From contig NZ_JBBAXC010000005.1 in the NCBI RefSeq assembly GCF_037120725.1, forward strand, positions 62,001 to 126,000: DNA of 64,000 nucleotides. Reading direction: 5' to 3'. Numbering within the stretch: the stretch's first letter is position 1; each line of letters begins with the position of its first letter. Shown here piece after piece: positions 17,390 through 26,217 of this stretch. Both the position numbers and the translations under genes were made by a program. The stretch is from Bacillus spongiae. GTDB taxonomy: Bacteria > Bacillota > Bacilli > Bacillales > Bacillaceae_K. The notes under the pieces were generated by a model. It had not been told where the DNA came from and searched no databases. It saw only the letters and a list, made by a program, of their open reading frames with translations.

Positions 17390-17917
17390 CTAAAGAGCTT
17401 TTCGTTTATAGTGTAGATTGACAAACTGTCCATACCTTTTTGTCTCAACTAAGGTTAAATCAATTTGTGGGTTGTCCTTATTAAATAATGAAATACCAGA
17501 ACCTAATATATGTGGTGTGACCGTAATGATAAATTCATCGATTAAATCTTCTTTTATAAAGGCATCGAGTATCTTTCCTCCGCCTACCATCCAGATTTTC
17601 GCTCCCTCTTCCTCTTTTAACCGTTTTGTAAACTCGACTACATCTTCGTTAATAAACTGTACGTGTTCATTTGAACCTTTCATAGAAGTAGAAAAAACAT
17701 AATTTTTCTTGTCAGGATACGGAAATGAATCTGCATGCTGCATAACATATTCATACGTTCTTTTTCCCATAATTGTTGTATCAATGGATTGGTACATGTC
17801 TTGATATCCGACGTCACCTTCTGCCTCTGTTTCATCCAACCACTTTAGGTCATCCCCCTCTTTTGCAATAAATCCATCTAAACTAGTAGCGATAAATAAA
17901 ATAACTTCACGTGACAT
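17390..17917 (-). CDS. dihydrofolate-reductase-like / RibD C-terminal domain protein
   Basis: A 175-aa protein of the YyaP/YwjB type in the RibD_C/DHFR superfamily. It starts REVILFIATSLDGFIAKEGD, has TTIMGKRTYEYVM for nucleotide binding, and IWMVGGGKILDAF followed by DEFIITVTPHILGSGISLF near the C-terminus. The family binds NADPH; substrates are mostly unknown. It diverges from a WYL-domain regulator 119 bases away, which probably controls it. Confidence 0.85.
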   Translation of the reverse strand: MSREVILFIATSLDGFIAKEGDDLKWLDETEAEGDVGYQDMYQSIDTTIMGKRTYEYVMQHADSFPYPDKKNYVFSTSMKGSNEHVQFINEDVVEFTKRLKEEEGAKIWMVGGGKILDAFIKEDLIDEFIITVTPHILGSGISLFNKDNPQIDLTLVETKRYGQFVNLHYKRKAL

Positions 17918-18036
17918 ATTGTTTGTCTCCTTCCATTTTTTATGGTGCTCTATAATGATAAAATCATTAAGTACATCCTATACTAACAGTGAAACATGAC
18001 AAGTTATGACATGTTTAAAAAGAAAAGGTGAAGAAA

Positions 18037-18978
18037 ATGTCAAAGGGAAAGCGCTTGTTAGAAATTCTACTTTATGCTACAACGAAAAAAAGATTCACAG
18101 CTCAGGAAATTGCCGACGAGTTCAATATATCGATTCGAACGGTCCATCGATATATTTTGGATTTAAGTGATATGGGGTTACCCATTACAGCTGAACAAGG
18201 AAGAAATGGCGGATATAGTGTAATTACTAACAACTTGCTACCACCCCTATTATTTACGAATGAAGAAGCAGTATCAATCTTTTTTGCCTTTCAATCTCTT
18301 CGTTTTTATCGTAATCTTCCTTTTGATACTGAAATTCATGCTGTTACGCACAAATTATATCGTTCACTTCAACAAGATGCCAAAAGGAAAGTCGATAAAC
18401 TACAATCCTATATTGCTTTTTGGAGTCCTGTAAGACCCGTTGATACTCCCTTATTAAGAGACGTTTTAGAGCATTGTATTGAAAATAGGGAGATGACAAT
18501 TCAATATGAATCCAAATCGGGTATAAATACAAAACATCTACGTCCGATTGGCATTTATGCTCATAATGGATTATGGTACATGCCTGCATTAGACTATCTA
18601 AAGGAAAAAGTTCTTCTCTATCGTGTAGATCGGATTGTTTCTATATTATCCACTGAAGAAAATAATGATCCATTTATGAATTTAGAAGAATGGTTCTCTT
18701 CTAAACAAGAAGAGCGAGCAATAAGGTTCCACGTTATCCTATCGATGGAAGGCGTTCGTGAATGTAAAAGTGACCCATTTTTTGATGGGATGGTCGTCAC
18801 CAATAAAGATGGAACAGGATACATTGATTCTGTCATTGATAAAGGAAATATTCGATTCATTGCTCCCTTTTTCTATCGAATGGGTCATCATGCTCGTATT
18901 TTAGAACCTCGTGAATTAATACATGAATTATGTTTACAAGCCCAGGAAATATTAAACTTTTACCAAAATGGTGATTAG
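18037..18978 (+). CDS. helix-turn-helix regulator with WYL domain
   Basis: A 313-aa transcription factor. Residues about 3-58 are a DeoR/HTH_11 winged helix (RFTAQEIADEFNISIRTVHR). A WYL effector domain starts near residue 140, with TIQYESKSGINTKHLRPIGI and LWYMPALDYLKEKVLLYRVD. WYL domains sense nucleic-acid-like or small ligands. I choose ATG 18037, 6 bases after AGGTG, over the GTG at 18028. It diverges from the DHFR-like gene, its likely target. Confidence 0.88.
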   Translation: MSKGKRLLEILLYATTKKRFTAQEIADEFNISIRTVHRYILDLSDMGLPITAEQGRNGGYSVITNNLLPPLLFTNEEAVSIFFAFQSLRFYRNLPFDTEIHAVTHKLYRSLQQDAKRKVDKLQSYIAFWSPVRPVDTPLLRDVLEHCIENREMTIQYESKSGINTKHLRPIGIYAHNGLWYMPALDYLKEKVLLYRVDRIVSILSTEENNDPFMNLEEWFSSKQEERAIRFHVILSMEGVRECKSDPFFDGMVVTNKDGTGYIDSVIDKGNIRFIAPFFYRMGHHARILEPRELIHELCLQAQEILNFYQNGD

Positions 18979-19256
18979 TCTCTATCCCTTCTCTGATTTT
19001 CACCTTAAACACACATGAAATAATGGGGCTATTTTTTAAACAATTTCTGCCTTTCGTTAACTCCGTAAGCTTTAACCAAAGGCTTTCTATTTCTTGAATG
19101 AATTAGTTAATTAGAAAGAAACTAGGTTGAAAAGGGATTGTTCTATCGATGAATTGATTTACTATTTCAACTTTTATGATTTTCGACATTTTTCTTGTTT
19201 TTTATGCTACTATGTACAATGTTCTAAACATTAAGATAGACAACTGGAGGCGCACA

Positions 19257-20597
19257 ATGAACAGCAAGAAACTTTCTTGGAGTGAAATATTAACTATTGG
19301 CTTAATGCTCTTTGCGTTATTTTTAGGAGCAGGAAATATGATTTTTCCGCCATTCTTAGGCCAAGAAGCAGGGACAAATGTTTGGATTGCTATTATAGGT
19401 TTTTTATTGACAGGAGTAGGACTCCCACTATTGGGAGTTATCGCCATCGCGAAGTCAGGAGGGGATCTTCAATCACTTGGAACGCGAGTTCACCCCCTAT
19501 TTGGAATTGTTTTTACAATCGTCGTTTACTTAGCAATCGGTCCGTTATTTGGTATACCGCGTACAGGGACGGTCGCTTATGAAATAGGAGTTACCCCATT
19601 TTTGAATGAAAGCGTTTTAAGTAGTAAGTTCCCTTTATTTTTCTTTACAATCATTTTCTTTTCAATTACAGCTTGGTTATCAATGAATCCATCAAAGCTA
19701 GTTGATCGAATTGGGAAACTATTAACTCCGGCGTTACTCATAATTTTAACGATTCTCGTCACAAAGAGCATTATGTTTCCGATGGGGAGTTTTCAAGTTC
19801 CTGCGGTAGATTATCAAACTGAACCATTATTTAAAGGGTTTCTTGAAGGTTATTTAACAATGGATACAATCGGAGCATTGGTTTTTGGAATTGTCGTGAT
19901 CAACTCTATTAAATCAAAGGGTGTAACCTCTCCTTCCGCTGTTACGAAAATCTGTACCATCGCGGGCTTAATCGCTGCTACCGGGCTATCTTTAGTTTAT
20001 TTAGCTCTTTCCTTTATGGGTGCTACAGCAACGGAAGCGATTGGTGTGCAGGAGAATGGTGGCGCTATTTTAACAGCAGTTGCCAATTATTTATATGGTT
20101 CCTTAGGAGCTATTATTTTGGCGCTTGCGATTACGTTTGCCTGCTTAACCACATCAGTAGGACTCGTTTCTTCTTGTGCTCAATATTTTAAGAAAATTAT
20201 GCCTAAAGTATCGTATCCTCTGTTCGTTATCGTATTATCTCTATTTAGTATGGTGATTGCCAATGTTGGCTTAACGCAATTAATCCAAATTTCAATTCCC
20301 ATCTTAATCATGATATACCCTGTTGCCATTATGCTCATATTATTATCATTTATACATAATGCGTTTCAAGGCTATCGTGCAGTCTATATTGGATCACTAC
20401 TACCAACATTTATCATTAGTTTTATCGACGGATTAAAAACAGCTGGTGTTAATGTCACAGCAATAGCTGATGCTTTTACCATCCTTCCCTTATTTGAGCA
20501 AGGAGTTGGCTGGTTTATTCCAGCAATCATCGGAGCTATTATCGGTTACGGTATAGCCATTCTTTCAGGTGAGTCAAAAAAACTTGTAAAAGCTTAA
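19257..20597 (+). CDS. brnQ: branched-chain amino acid carrier (BrnQ/LivCS family)
   Basis: A 446-aa integral membrane protein with about 12 transmembrane segments that imports leucine, isoleucine and valine with a cation. Family signatures include LFALFLGAGNMIFPPFLGQE near residues 15-34 and GIPRTGTVAYEIG near residue 100. The frame is open from 19176, but ATG 19257 has CTGGAGG 6 bases upstream and starts at the usual family position. Its 3' end runs into palindromic repeat copy 2. No T-box or other leader is evident. Confidence 0.93.
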   Translation: MNSKKLSWSEILTIGLMLFALFLGAGNMIFPPFLGQEAGTNVWIAIIGFLLTGVGLPLLGVIAIAKSGGDLQSLGTRVHPLFGIVFTIVVYLAIGPLFGIPRTGTVAYEIGVTPFLNESVLSSKFPLFFFTIIFFSITAWLSMNPSKLVDRIGKLLTPALLIILTILVTKSIMFPMGSFQVPAVDYQTEPLFKGFLEGYLTMDTIGALVFGIVVINSIKSKGVTSPSAVTKICTIAGLIAATGLSLVYLALSFMGATATEAIGVQENGGAILTAVANYLYGSLGAIILALAITFACLTTSVGLVSSCAQYFKKIMPKVSYPLFVIVLSLFSMVIANVGLTQLIQISIPILIMIYPVAIMLILLSFIHNAFQGYRAVYIGSLLPTFIISFIDGLKTAGVNVTAIADAFTILPLFEQGVGWFIPAIIGAIIGYGIAILSGESKKLVKA

Positions 20598-20620
20598 AGC
20601 CTATCAGACCTTTGGAAGAA

Positions 20621-20779
20621 GAGGCTGGGACATAAATATTCCACCCATAGGAAAAACCGAATTATAATGAAAACTCGAATATAGAGTTCCGTTATAGTTC
20701 GGTTTTTTAATTTTAGCTCTTAGTTTTATAAGAGATTATTCGGTTTTGAGTATGGTACATTTAGTTTTGTCCCAGCTTC
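20621..20779. repeat. palindromic GGCTGGGACA repeat, copy 2 (inverted)
   Basis: Same unit as 8915-9079 but in the opposite orientation: GAGGCTGGGACAT at one end, TTTTGTCCCAGC at the other, with the AAAACCGAATTATAATG hairpin inside. It begins 23 bases after the brnQ stop and can act as its terminator. Confidence 0.9.
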
Positions 20780-20937
20780 CTTTATTATTTTGTATTACCT
20801 ATCGAAACACTCTCCTTTAAATGTATGGTTTTCTTCTAAACACCTACAACACTTACAAACGTCCAATCACTTAAACGAGCTATACATATACTAACAATGG
20901 GAACACGGTATTCCCAACAAATATCTCCTTTCATAAA

Positions 20938-20972
20938 GTGCCGCGTGGGTAAACTACACGTGGCATTTTAAT
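20938..20972 (+). terminator. hairpin with short T-run
   Basis: GTGCCGCGTG and CACGTGGCAT pair with one mismatch, followed by TTTAA. It lies between brnQ and the spore-surface operon and may insulate it. Confidence 0.4.
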
Positions 20973-21035
20973 GATTGATCATCCCCTCGCTTCCTCCAAA
21001 TCTAGTTATCCGCACAAGCAATACTTGTCCTAAAT

Positions 21036-21044
21036 CATAGAATA
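21036..21044 (+). promoter_or_regulatory. sigma-K-like -10 element
   Basis: CATAGAATA matches the mother-cell sigma-K -10 consensus CATAnnnTA exactly and lies 43 bases before the start codon. An AC-containing -35 (CACAAG) is present, but its spacing is slightly long. Confidence 0.4.
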
Positions 21045-21086
21045 AAGTGAACAATTAAAAATAAACACGGAAAGGAGATGTGAAAA

Positions 21087-21395
21087 TTGGGCCAACCGAA
21101 CTTTCCGGATGAATTTAATCCGCTACCCGTATTAGATAAAAATCAAACCCTTTTATTTCTATTAGCAACTGTCGGACAAGAAGAGCTAGCGTTAGCACAT
21201 ATTATGAACGCAGAAGGCGAGAAAATTCAAGCAGCTGTAGCCGCTTTTAATGATGACTGTTTGACGATTGAAGACCTACTTGAGGTCAATAATAATGTGA
21301 ACCAAACACTTAAGCATGTGATTAAGAAGGAAATGCTCCTTCAATTTAAAGTGGAAAACGTCCTCGAATTATTCGAAACCGTTGAGGATTGTTAA
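21087..21395 (+). CDS. putative spore-surface protein with INAEGEKIQ-like motif
   Basis: A 102-aa acidic, mostly helical protein. Residues about 32-48 (EELALAHIMNAEGEKIQ) match a motif that I recall from many small proteins of spore-forming Firmicutes encoded near collagen-like or coat genes. The role is unknown. TTG start at 21087 after AAAGGAGATG. It lies 33 bases before the beta-helix gene, so the two form an operon. There is no signal peptide, as expected for a protein assembled from the mother cell. Confidence 0.65.
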   Translation: MGQPNFPDEFNPLPVLDKNQTLLFLLATVGQEELALAHIMNAEGEKIQAAVAAFNDDCLTIEDLLEVNNNVNQTLKHVIKKEMLLQFKVENVLELFETVEDC

Positions 21396-21428
21396 AAATA
21401 GTGATATAACGAAGAAAGGAGGGTAAAA

Positions 21429-22352
21429 ATGGCTATATTTACAGTTCCATCAATCCCTACACCAACCGTTCAAGATGCGATTACTTTGGCTGATCCTGGT
21501 GATACAATTGAAATTTTAGTAGGAACATTTGACGGATTTACAGTAGATAAAGATCGACTAAAAATCGTCGGTTGTGGTATAGGAAAAACAAAGATTTCTG
21601 GAGCCGGAGTCGGGAATGATGGCGTAGTTGTAACGGGGAATCAAACCCACTTAATCGGATTCACGGTTCAAGGCTTTGGAACAGGAATTGGTGTATCTGT
21701 ACAATCATCCAATAATGTAATTCAAAAAGTAGAGGCTAGCTTCAATAGTAACGGATTCACTATAAATGGGCAAGACAACCTTTTAACAATGAATAGTGCT
21801 ACGTTTAATCAAATAGACGGGTTCCGTGTAACAGATGAGTTTAACTGTTTTGAAAAGAATCAAAGTACCAATAACACGAATGGCTATCACTTCTTTGACC
21901 CAAATAACATGAGTGTTGATAATTTAGCAAAGAACAATAGTGGTGCTGGGTTTCTTCTCAATGAAGGTGGAAGTGATAATATGATAGTAGGGAATACGGT
22001 TGTGAAAAACGATATAGGAATAGATTGTCAAACGGATGATAATAGTATCAATGAAAATAAAGTTTGTGATAACACAACCATTGGAATAGGTTTAATCGGT
22101 GAATCAGGCAACCCTAATGGCAATCTAGTTGACTGGAATACCGTGCGAAACAACGGAACTGAACTTGGAATGAATCATGCTGGAATATTTGTCTCTGATG
22201 GTTCTGGTGCAACAACCGAAAACTCGATTCGCTTTAATAAAGCAAATAATAATATTGAATATGATATTCTAGCGGAAGGTGGAACAGGCTTTAATTTTTA
22301 TGATGGGAATATTTGTGACAATAGTGACCCAGTTTCTATTTGTACTCCATAA
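21429..22352 (+). CDS. right-handed parallel beta-helix repeat protein
   Basis: A 307-aa protein made of parallel-beta-helix (PbH1/NosD-like) coils. PTVQDAITLADPGDTIEILV opens the fold, and short repeats with N-x-I/V ... N-x-x-G patterns follow from residue 60 to about 290 (SSNNVIQ, GQDNLLT, GSDNMIVGN, DDNSINENK). There are no obvious lyase residues and no signal peptide. It is the second gene of a two-gene unit behind a sigma-K-like element, so a structural spore-surface role is more likely than secreted carbohydrate cleavage. AAAGGAGGG precedes the ATG. Confidence 0.75.
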   Translation: MAIFTVPSIPTPTVQDAITLADPGDTIEILVGTFDGFTVDKDRLKIVGCGIGKTKISGAGVGNDGVVVTGNQTHLIGFTVQGFGTGIGVSVQSSNNVIQKVEASFNSNGFTINGQDNLLTMNSATFNQIDGFRVTDEFNCFEKNQSTNNTNGYHFFDPNNMSVDNLAKNNSGAGFLLNEGGSDNMIVGNTVVKNDIGIDCQTDDNSINENKVCDNTTIGIGLIGESGNPNGNLVDWNTVRNNGTELGMNHAGIFVSDGSGATTENSIRFNKANNNIEYDILAEGGTGFNFYDGNICDNSDPVSICTP

Positions 22353-22524
22353 TAAGCTTCATCATTCTTCATTATTTTCTACAACTTTCCATCAGAAGTC
22401 ACATTGATAATGATACAATCAATTCATACCCATTAAATTGATTTACGTAAGGAAAAATAGTCTCATAAAAAAATCATTGGTATGCTCTACCAGATAGTTT
22501 AACCAAGAGGAATGTTGTCAGTTC

Positions 22525-22562
22525 ATTCAAACCCCTTTAGAAAGCAGGTTTGAATTTTTTTC
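22525..22562 (+). terminator. intrinsic terminator of the beta-helix operon
   Basis: ATTCAAACC and GGTTTGAAT form a 9-bp stem followed by a run of T residues. Confidence 0.8.
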
Positions 22563-22590
22563 TTTCACTCTACGTATTCTATCAAATCAA

Positions 22591-22628
22591 AAAAATAGCG
22601 AACCCCTCTACTTCGGTTCGCTATTTTT
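22591..22628 (-). terminator. intrinsic terminator of the fatty-acid operon
   Basis: AAAAATAGCGAACC and GGTTCGCTATTTTT form a 14-bp stem; the minus strand continues with further T residues. It lies 12 bases beyond the last gene of the operon. Confidence 0.85.
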
Positions 22629-22639
22629 AATCGATTATT

Positions 22640-23620
22640 TTAATGACTAGGGACTAAAACAAGCTTCCCTTTTGTTTTTCTTCCTTGTAGAAGGGTGTGA
22701 ACCTTTGCTGCCTCTTCGAGTGGAAAGGTGTCACCAATCGTTAAGGTTAATCGTCCGTCAGCTAAGTAGGTAAATAATTCTTGTAAACTTGGCTGTAACA
22801 ATTCTGGTTTTCTCATAATTTGTGGAAGAAAGAAGCCAATGACGGATTGGTTTTGCTTCATTAAGCTTGAAGGAAAGAAGCGACTTTGCTCACCACTAGC
22901 AACTCCATAGATCACGAGTCTTCCAAATATCGCTAAACACTTTAACGTTTTATGGAAAACGTCACCACCAGCCATTTCTAGAGCGATGTCTACTCCTTTT
23001 CCGTCCGTTGCTTTTAAAACTTCTTCTTCCCATCCGTGCTCTGTATAATTAATTAACACATCCGCGCCCAGCTCTTTTGCAAGGGTTAATTTTTCAGTCG
23101 TACTTGCAGTTGCAATGATTTTACCAGCGCCAAATATTTTAGCAAGCTGTACAGCAATCGTTCCGACTCCTCCAGCTGCAGCATGAATTAAGACAGTCTC
23201 TCCTTTTTCAATTCTTCCCATTGTTTTCAATACATGATAAGCACTTAACCCTTGTAACGGTAACGCAACAGCTTTTTTCACGTCTAACGTAGCTGGAATC
23301 GGAATTACTCCTCTTGCGTCCGCTACTGCAAATTCAGCATACCCACCAGACTCGATTAACGTTACAACCTTTGTTCCAGGTGAAAGATGTTTAACATCTT
23401 CTCCAACTTCAACCACTTCCCCGGCGATCTCTGAACCCGGAATAAATGGTAACGCAGTGGGGACTACATATTGTCCTTCTCGCCTTGCTGTATCCGCATA
23501 GTTTACTCCGACTGCTTCAACCTTTATAACGACCTCATAAGAACCAGCTTTCGGGACATCAATATCCACTACATTTAATACTTTTGGATCACCGTATTTT
23601 TCAAATTGTATCGCTTTCAT
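22640..23620 (-). CDS. NADPH:quinone oxidoreductase-like medium-chain dehydrogenase
   Basis: A 326-aa enzyme of the zinc-free quinone oxidoreductase branch. It has the N-terminal GroES-like domain (VPKAGSYEVVIKVEAVGVNY, PFIPGSEIAGEVVEVGEDV) and the Rossmann domain with AAAGGVGTIAVQLAKIFGA near residue 148. No structural-zinc cysteine cluster is seen. It is the last gene of the acyl-CoA operon, 14 bases after the enoyl-CoA hydratase. It may reduce an enoyl or quinone intermediate. Confidence 0.88.
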   Translation of the reverse strand: MKAIQFEKYGDPKVLNVVDIDVPKAGSYEVVIKVEAVGVNYADTARREGQYVVPTALPFIPGSEIAGEVVEVGEDVKHLSPGTKVVTLIESGGYAEFAVADARGVIPIPATLDVKKAVALPLQGLSAYHVLKTMGRIEKGETVLIHAAAGGVGTIAVQLAKIFGAGKIIATASTTEKLTLAKELGADVLINYTEHGWEEEVLKATDGKGVDIALEMAGGDVFHKTLKCLAIFGRLVIYGVASGEQSRFFPSSLMKQNQSVIGFFLPQIMRKPELLQPSLQELFTYLADGRLTLTIGDTFPLEEAAKVHTLLQGRKTKGKLVLVPSH

Positions 23621-23634
23621 TATAAATTCCTCCT

Positions 23635-24414
23635 TTAATATCCTAAAAATTGTGGTGAACGTTTTTCCTTAAAGGCCTTAACTCCTTCAATATGGTCTTT
23701 CGTTGTAACCATAAGCGTCTGTGTCATTCGCTCGTGCTCTAATACCTCATCTAAGCTCGCTGTTAAAGATTGTTCGATCAGTTTCTTTTGTTTTCCAAAG
23801 GCCAAACTCGGACCTTTGCTTAGCTTGATTGCCCATTCCATCGCTTCATCAAGAAGATTCTCAGTTGTTACAAGCTGATTAATAACGCCTAACCCAAAGA
23901 GTCTTTCTGCTGAAATAACTTCTCCTGAGAAGAAAAGCTGCTTCGCCAAATGCGGTCCAAGTAATTTTGTCAGAAAGAAGGATCCTCCCCCGTCTGATAC
24001 AAGACCAACTTGTGAAAAGCTTAATGCATATTGGCTATCATTTGTAGAAATAATGAGGTCACATGCTAGGGCGAGATTAACCCCCGCGCCTGCTGCATAC
24101 CCATGAACGGCGGCAATGATTGGCTTTTCAGTTTGCTTGAGCGTTAAAATACACTCATTTAGTATCCCGATATGCTCGTACACTTGAGCAGGAGTCGCCT
24201 CCCCCATCGCTTTAACATCTCCACCTGCGGAAAAAGACTGGCCTGCTCCAGTAATGATAATCGCTCTAATCTGATTATTTTTCTGTGCTTCCTGAAGTGC
24301 ACGCGTTAACCCATTAATCATCCCTTCACTAAAAGCATTTAACACTTTTGGGCGATTTAACGTAACGGTCATTACAGGTCCTGACACATCTACGATGATA
24401 GGTTGTTCACTCAT
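23635..24414 (-). CDS. enoyl-CoA hydratase/isomerase
   Basis: A 259-aa crotonase-fold enzyme that hydrates trans-2-enoyl-CoA in beta-oxidation. The oxyanion-hole and CoA regions are ITGAGQSFSAGGDVKAMGEA and HGYAAGAGVNLALACDLIIS. The second catalytic glutamate position of classical hydratases is occupied by SQVGLVSDGGGSFF, with Asp rather than Glu, as in several crotonase paralogues. That leaves isomerase or other activities open. I use ATG 24414 (GAAGGAGGGGG before it) rather than the upstream frame start. Confidence 0.88.
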   Translation of the reverse strand: MSEQPIIVDVSGPVMTVTLNRPKVLNAFSEGMINGLTRALQEAQKNNQIRAIIITGAGQSFSAGGDVKAMGEATPAQVYEHIGILNECILTLKQTEKPIIAAVHGYAAGAGVNLALACDLIISTNDSQYALSFSQVGLVSDGGGSFFLTKLLGPHLAKQLFFSGEVISAERLFGLGVINQLVTTENLLDEAMEWAIKLSKGPSLAFGKQKKLIEQSLTASLDEVLEHERMTQTLMVTTKDHIEGVKAFKEKRSPQFLGY

Positions 24415-24434
24415 AAAAACCCCCTCCTTCTCCG

Positions 24435-26210
24435 TTAGCAATGAAATTGCTTTATTTTATATTGCTCATCTGCAATTCGACGATTTCTAAGAATCGTATG
24501 ATTGTAGAATGTGTAATGACTAAACATTTTCGATGTGATAGAGATAAGCTGCTCTTTTTGGTCACCGTCTGCTAAGGCATGTATAAGCCAACGTGACCAC
24601 TTTTCCACATTTGTGACGGCCTCTTCAAGAAGCGTATGAGTTAAATCCACTTTTAACGTAGATGCATCCGTCCCAGATTGTACAATTGACTTGTATGTAC
24701 GGTATACAGTCGACTCCGAAGCATATAATTCAATTGCTATGTCTGCTAGCTTCATTAATATTTCCTGTTCACGTATAAGTGCTTCACCATACTTTTCAAA
24801 TGCAAGACCTGTACAAATCAGGAACATTCTTCTTATAAGCTCTATTGCATTGCGCTCCTTTGCAAAAACACCATCATCTGAAGAATAAGATTTTTCTAGT
24901 TGATGCTTCGCTTCCAGAATATAGCGGTGTAGTTGAATTTCTCCTTTCAATCCCTTTCTAAGTAGGTGGGTTGGGATCAACAGACGGTTAATTTCATTTG
25001 TTCCCTCAAAAATGCGGTTAATCCGAGAATCACGATACATTTGTTCGATGCCATAATCTTTTATGAAGCCTGCCCCACCGTGGAGTTGCAAAGCTTCATC
25101 TGCAACATAATCAAGGGTTTCTGAACTATACACTTTACAAACCGCGCACTCGGTAGCATATTCACTGAGACTTTTACCAATCAATGTTTGATCATGTGAA
25201 TCGTTGATGTTACCTAGAGCCGATTCTAACAAGTGAGCGGTACGGTATTGTAAAGATTCCGTCGCATAGATTCGGGCTGCCATTTTCGCCATTTTTTCTT
25301 TAGAGGCTGGAAAGTTTCCAATAGGCGAACCAAATTGCTTACGCTCTTGAATATAATGAATCGTTTTTTTATAGCCTGCTTTCGCGCCTCCCATACAAGC
25401 GGAGCCTAAATTAAATCGGCCGAGATTGAGAACATTCAAAGCAATTACATGACCTTTTCCAATCTCACCAAGGACATTTTCAACAGGCACTTCACAGTTT
25501 TCAAAGAAAACGGTTCTTGTCGAGGACCCTTTAATCCCCATTTTCTTTTCTTCAGGACCGAAGGAAAGGCCTCGAAAGTCCTTTTCAATAATAAAAGCCG
25601 TAAAATGCTTCGCGTCAATTTTGGCATAGACAATGAACGTTTGAGAAAAACTCGCGTTGGTTATATAAATTTTCGTCCCATTTAATAAGTAATGGGTGCC
25701 TGAATCGTTTAATTTGGCTGTTGTTTCTGCTGCGAGTGCGTCAGAGCCTGCATTCGGTTCTGTTAAACAGTACGCACCAATGTACTCACCGCTAGCCATT
25801 TTCGGTAAATATTTTTCTTTTTGCTGCTCTGTTCCGAAATAAGTAATCGGTAAGGTCGCGATACATGTATGATTAGAATGGGCAACGCCGTACCCACTAC
25901 TTTGGCCTACCATTTCTCCCACTATCCCTTTACTCACTTTATCTAAACCTAAACCACCATACTTTTGTGGAATGCTATGCGCTAATAGGCCTATATCTCC
26001 TGCCTTTTTTAGGAGTGTTTGCACAATTTCAAAGTCTTGATTTTCAATTCTTTCTTTCAAAGGAATAACTTCTTTTTCAACAAATTTCCTTGCAGTTGAG
26101 GCAATCATCTTATGTTCATCCGTAAAATCTTCTGGGGTAAATAGGCTTTCTAAAGATAGAGAAGAAAATAGAAAATGAGCCCCTTGCTTCCGTTCATTCG
26201 TTTTTTCCAC
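24435..26210 (-). CDS. fadE: acyl-CoA dehydrogenase, FadE type
   Basis: A 591-aa flavoenzyme, close in size to FadE of Bacillus subtilis. The N-terminal and middle domains carry YCLTEPNAGSDALAAETTA. The C-terminal catalytic segment is YRDSRINRIFEGTNEINRLL, in which the glutamate of EGTNE is the base. An additional C-terminal domain of about 150 residues is typical of the FadE/VLCAD-like type. The start is GTG 26210 with AAGGAG about 10 bases upstream. It starts 7 bases after the ComB-like gene ends, showing tight co-transcription. Confidence 0.9.
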   Translation of the reverse strand: MEKTNERKQGAHFLFSSLSLESLFTPEDFTDEHKMIASTARKFVEKEVIPLKERIENQDFEIVQTLLKKAGDIGLLAHSIPQKYGGLGLDKVSKGIVGEMVGQSSGYGVAHSNHTCIATLPITYFGTEQQKEKYLPKMASGEYIGAYCLTEPNAGSDALAAETTAKLNDSGTHYLLNGTKIYITNASFSQTFIVYAKIDAKHFTAFIIEKDFRGLSFGPEEKKMGIKGSSTRTVFFENCEVPVENVLGEIGKGHVIALNVLNLGRFNLGSACMGGAKAGYKKTIHYIQERKQFGSPIGNFPASKEKMAKMAARIYATESLQYRTAHLLESALGNINDSHDQTLIGKSLSEYATECAVCKVYSSETLDYVADEALQLHGGAGFIKDYGIEQMYRDSRINRIFEGTNEINRLLIPTHLLRKGLKGEIQLHRYILEAKHQLEKSYSSDDGVFAKERNAIELIRRMFLICTGLAFEKYGEALIREQEILMKLADIAIELYASESTVYRTYKSIVQSGTDASTLKVDLTHTLLEEAVTNVEKWSRWLIHALADGDQKEQLISITSKMFSHYTFYNHTILRNRRIADEQYKIKQFHC

Positions 26211-26217
26211 GACGGAA

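Noticed and set aside
19000-19256. T-box or leucine-responsive leader before brnQ
   Set aside because: No T-box sequence or terminator/antiterminator pair is visible.
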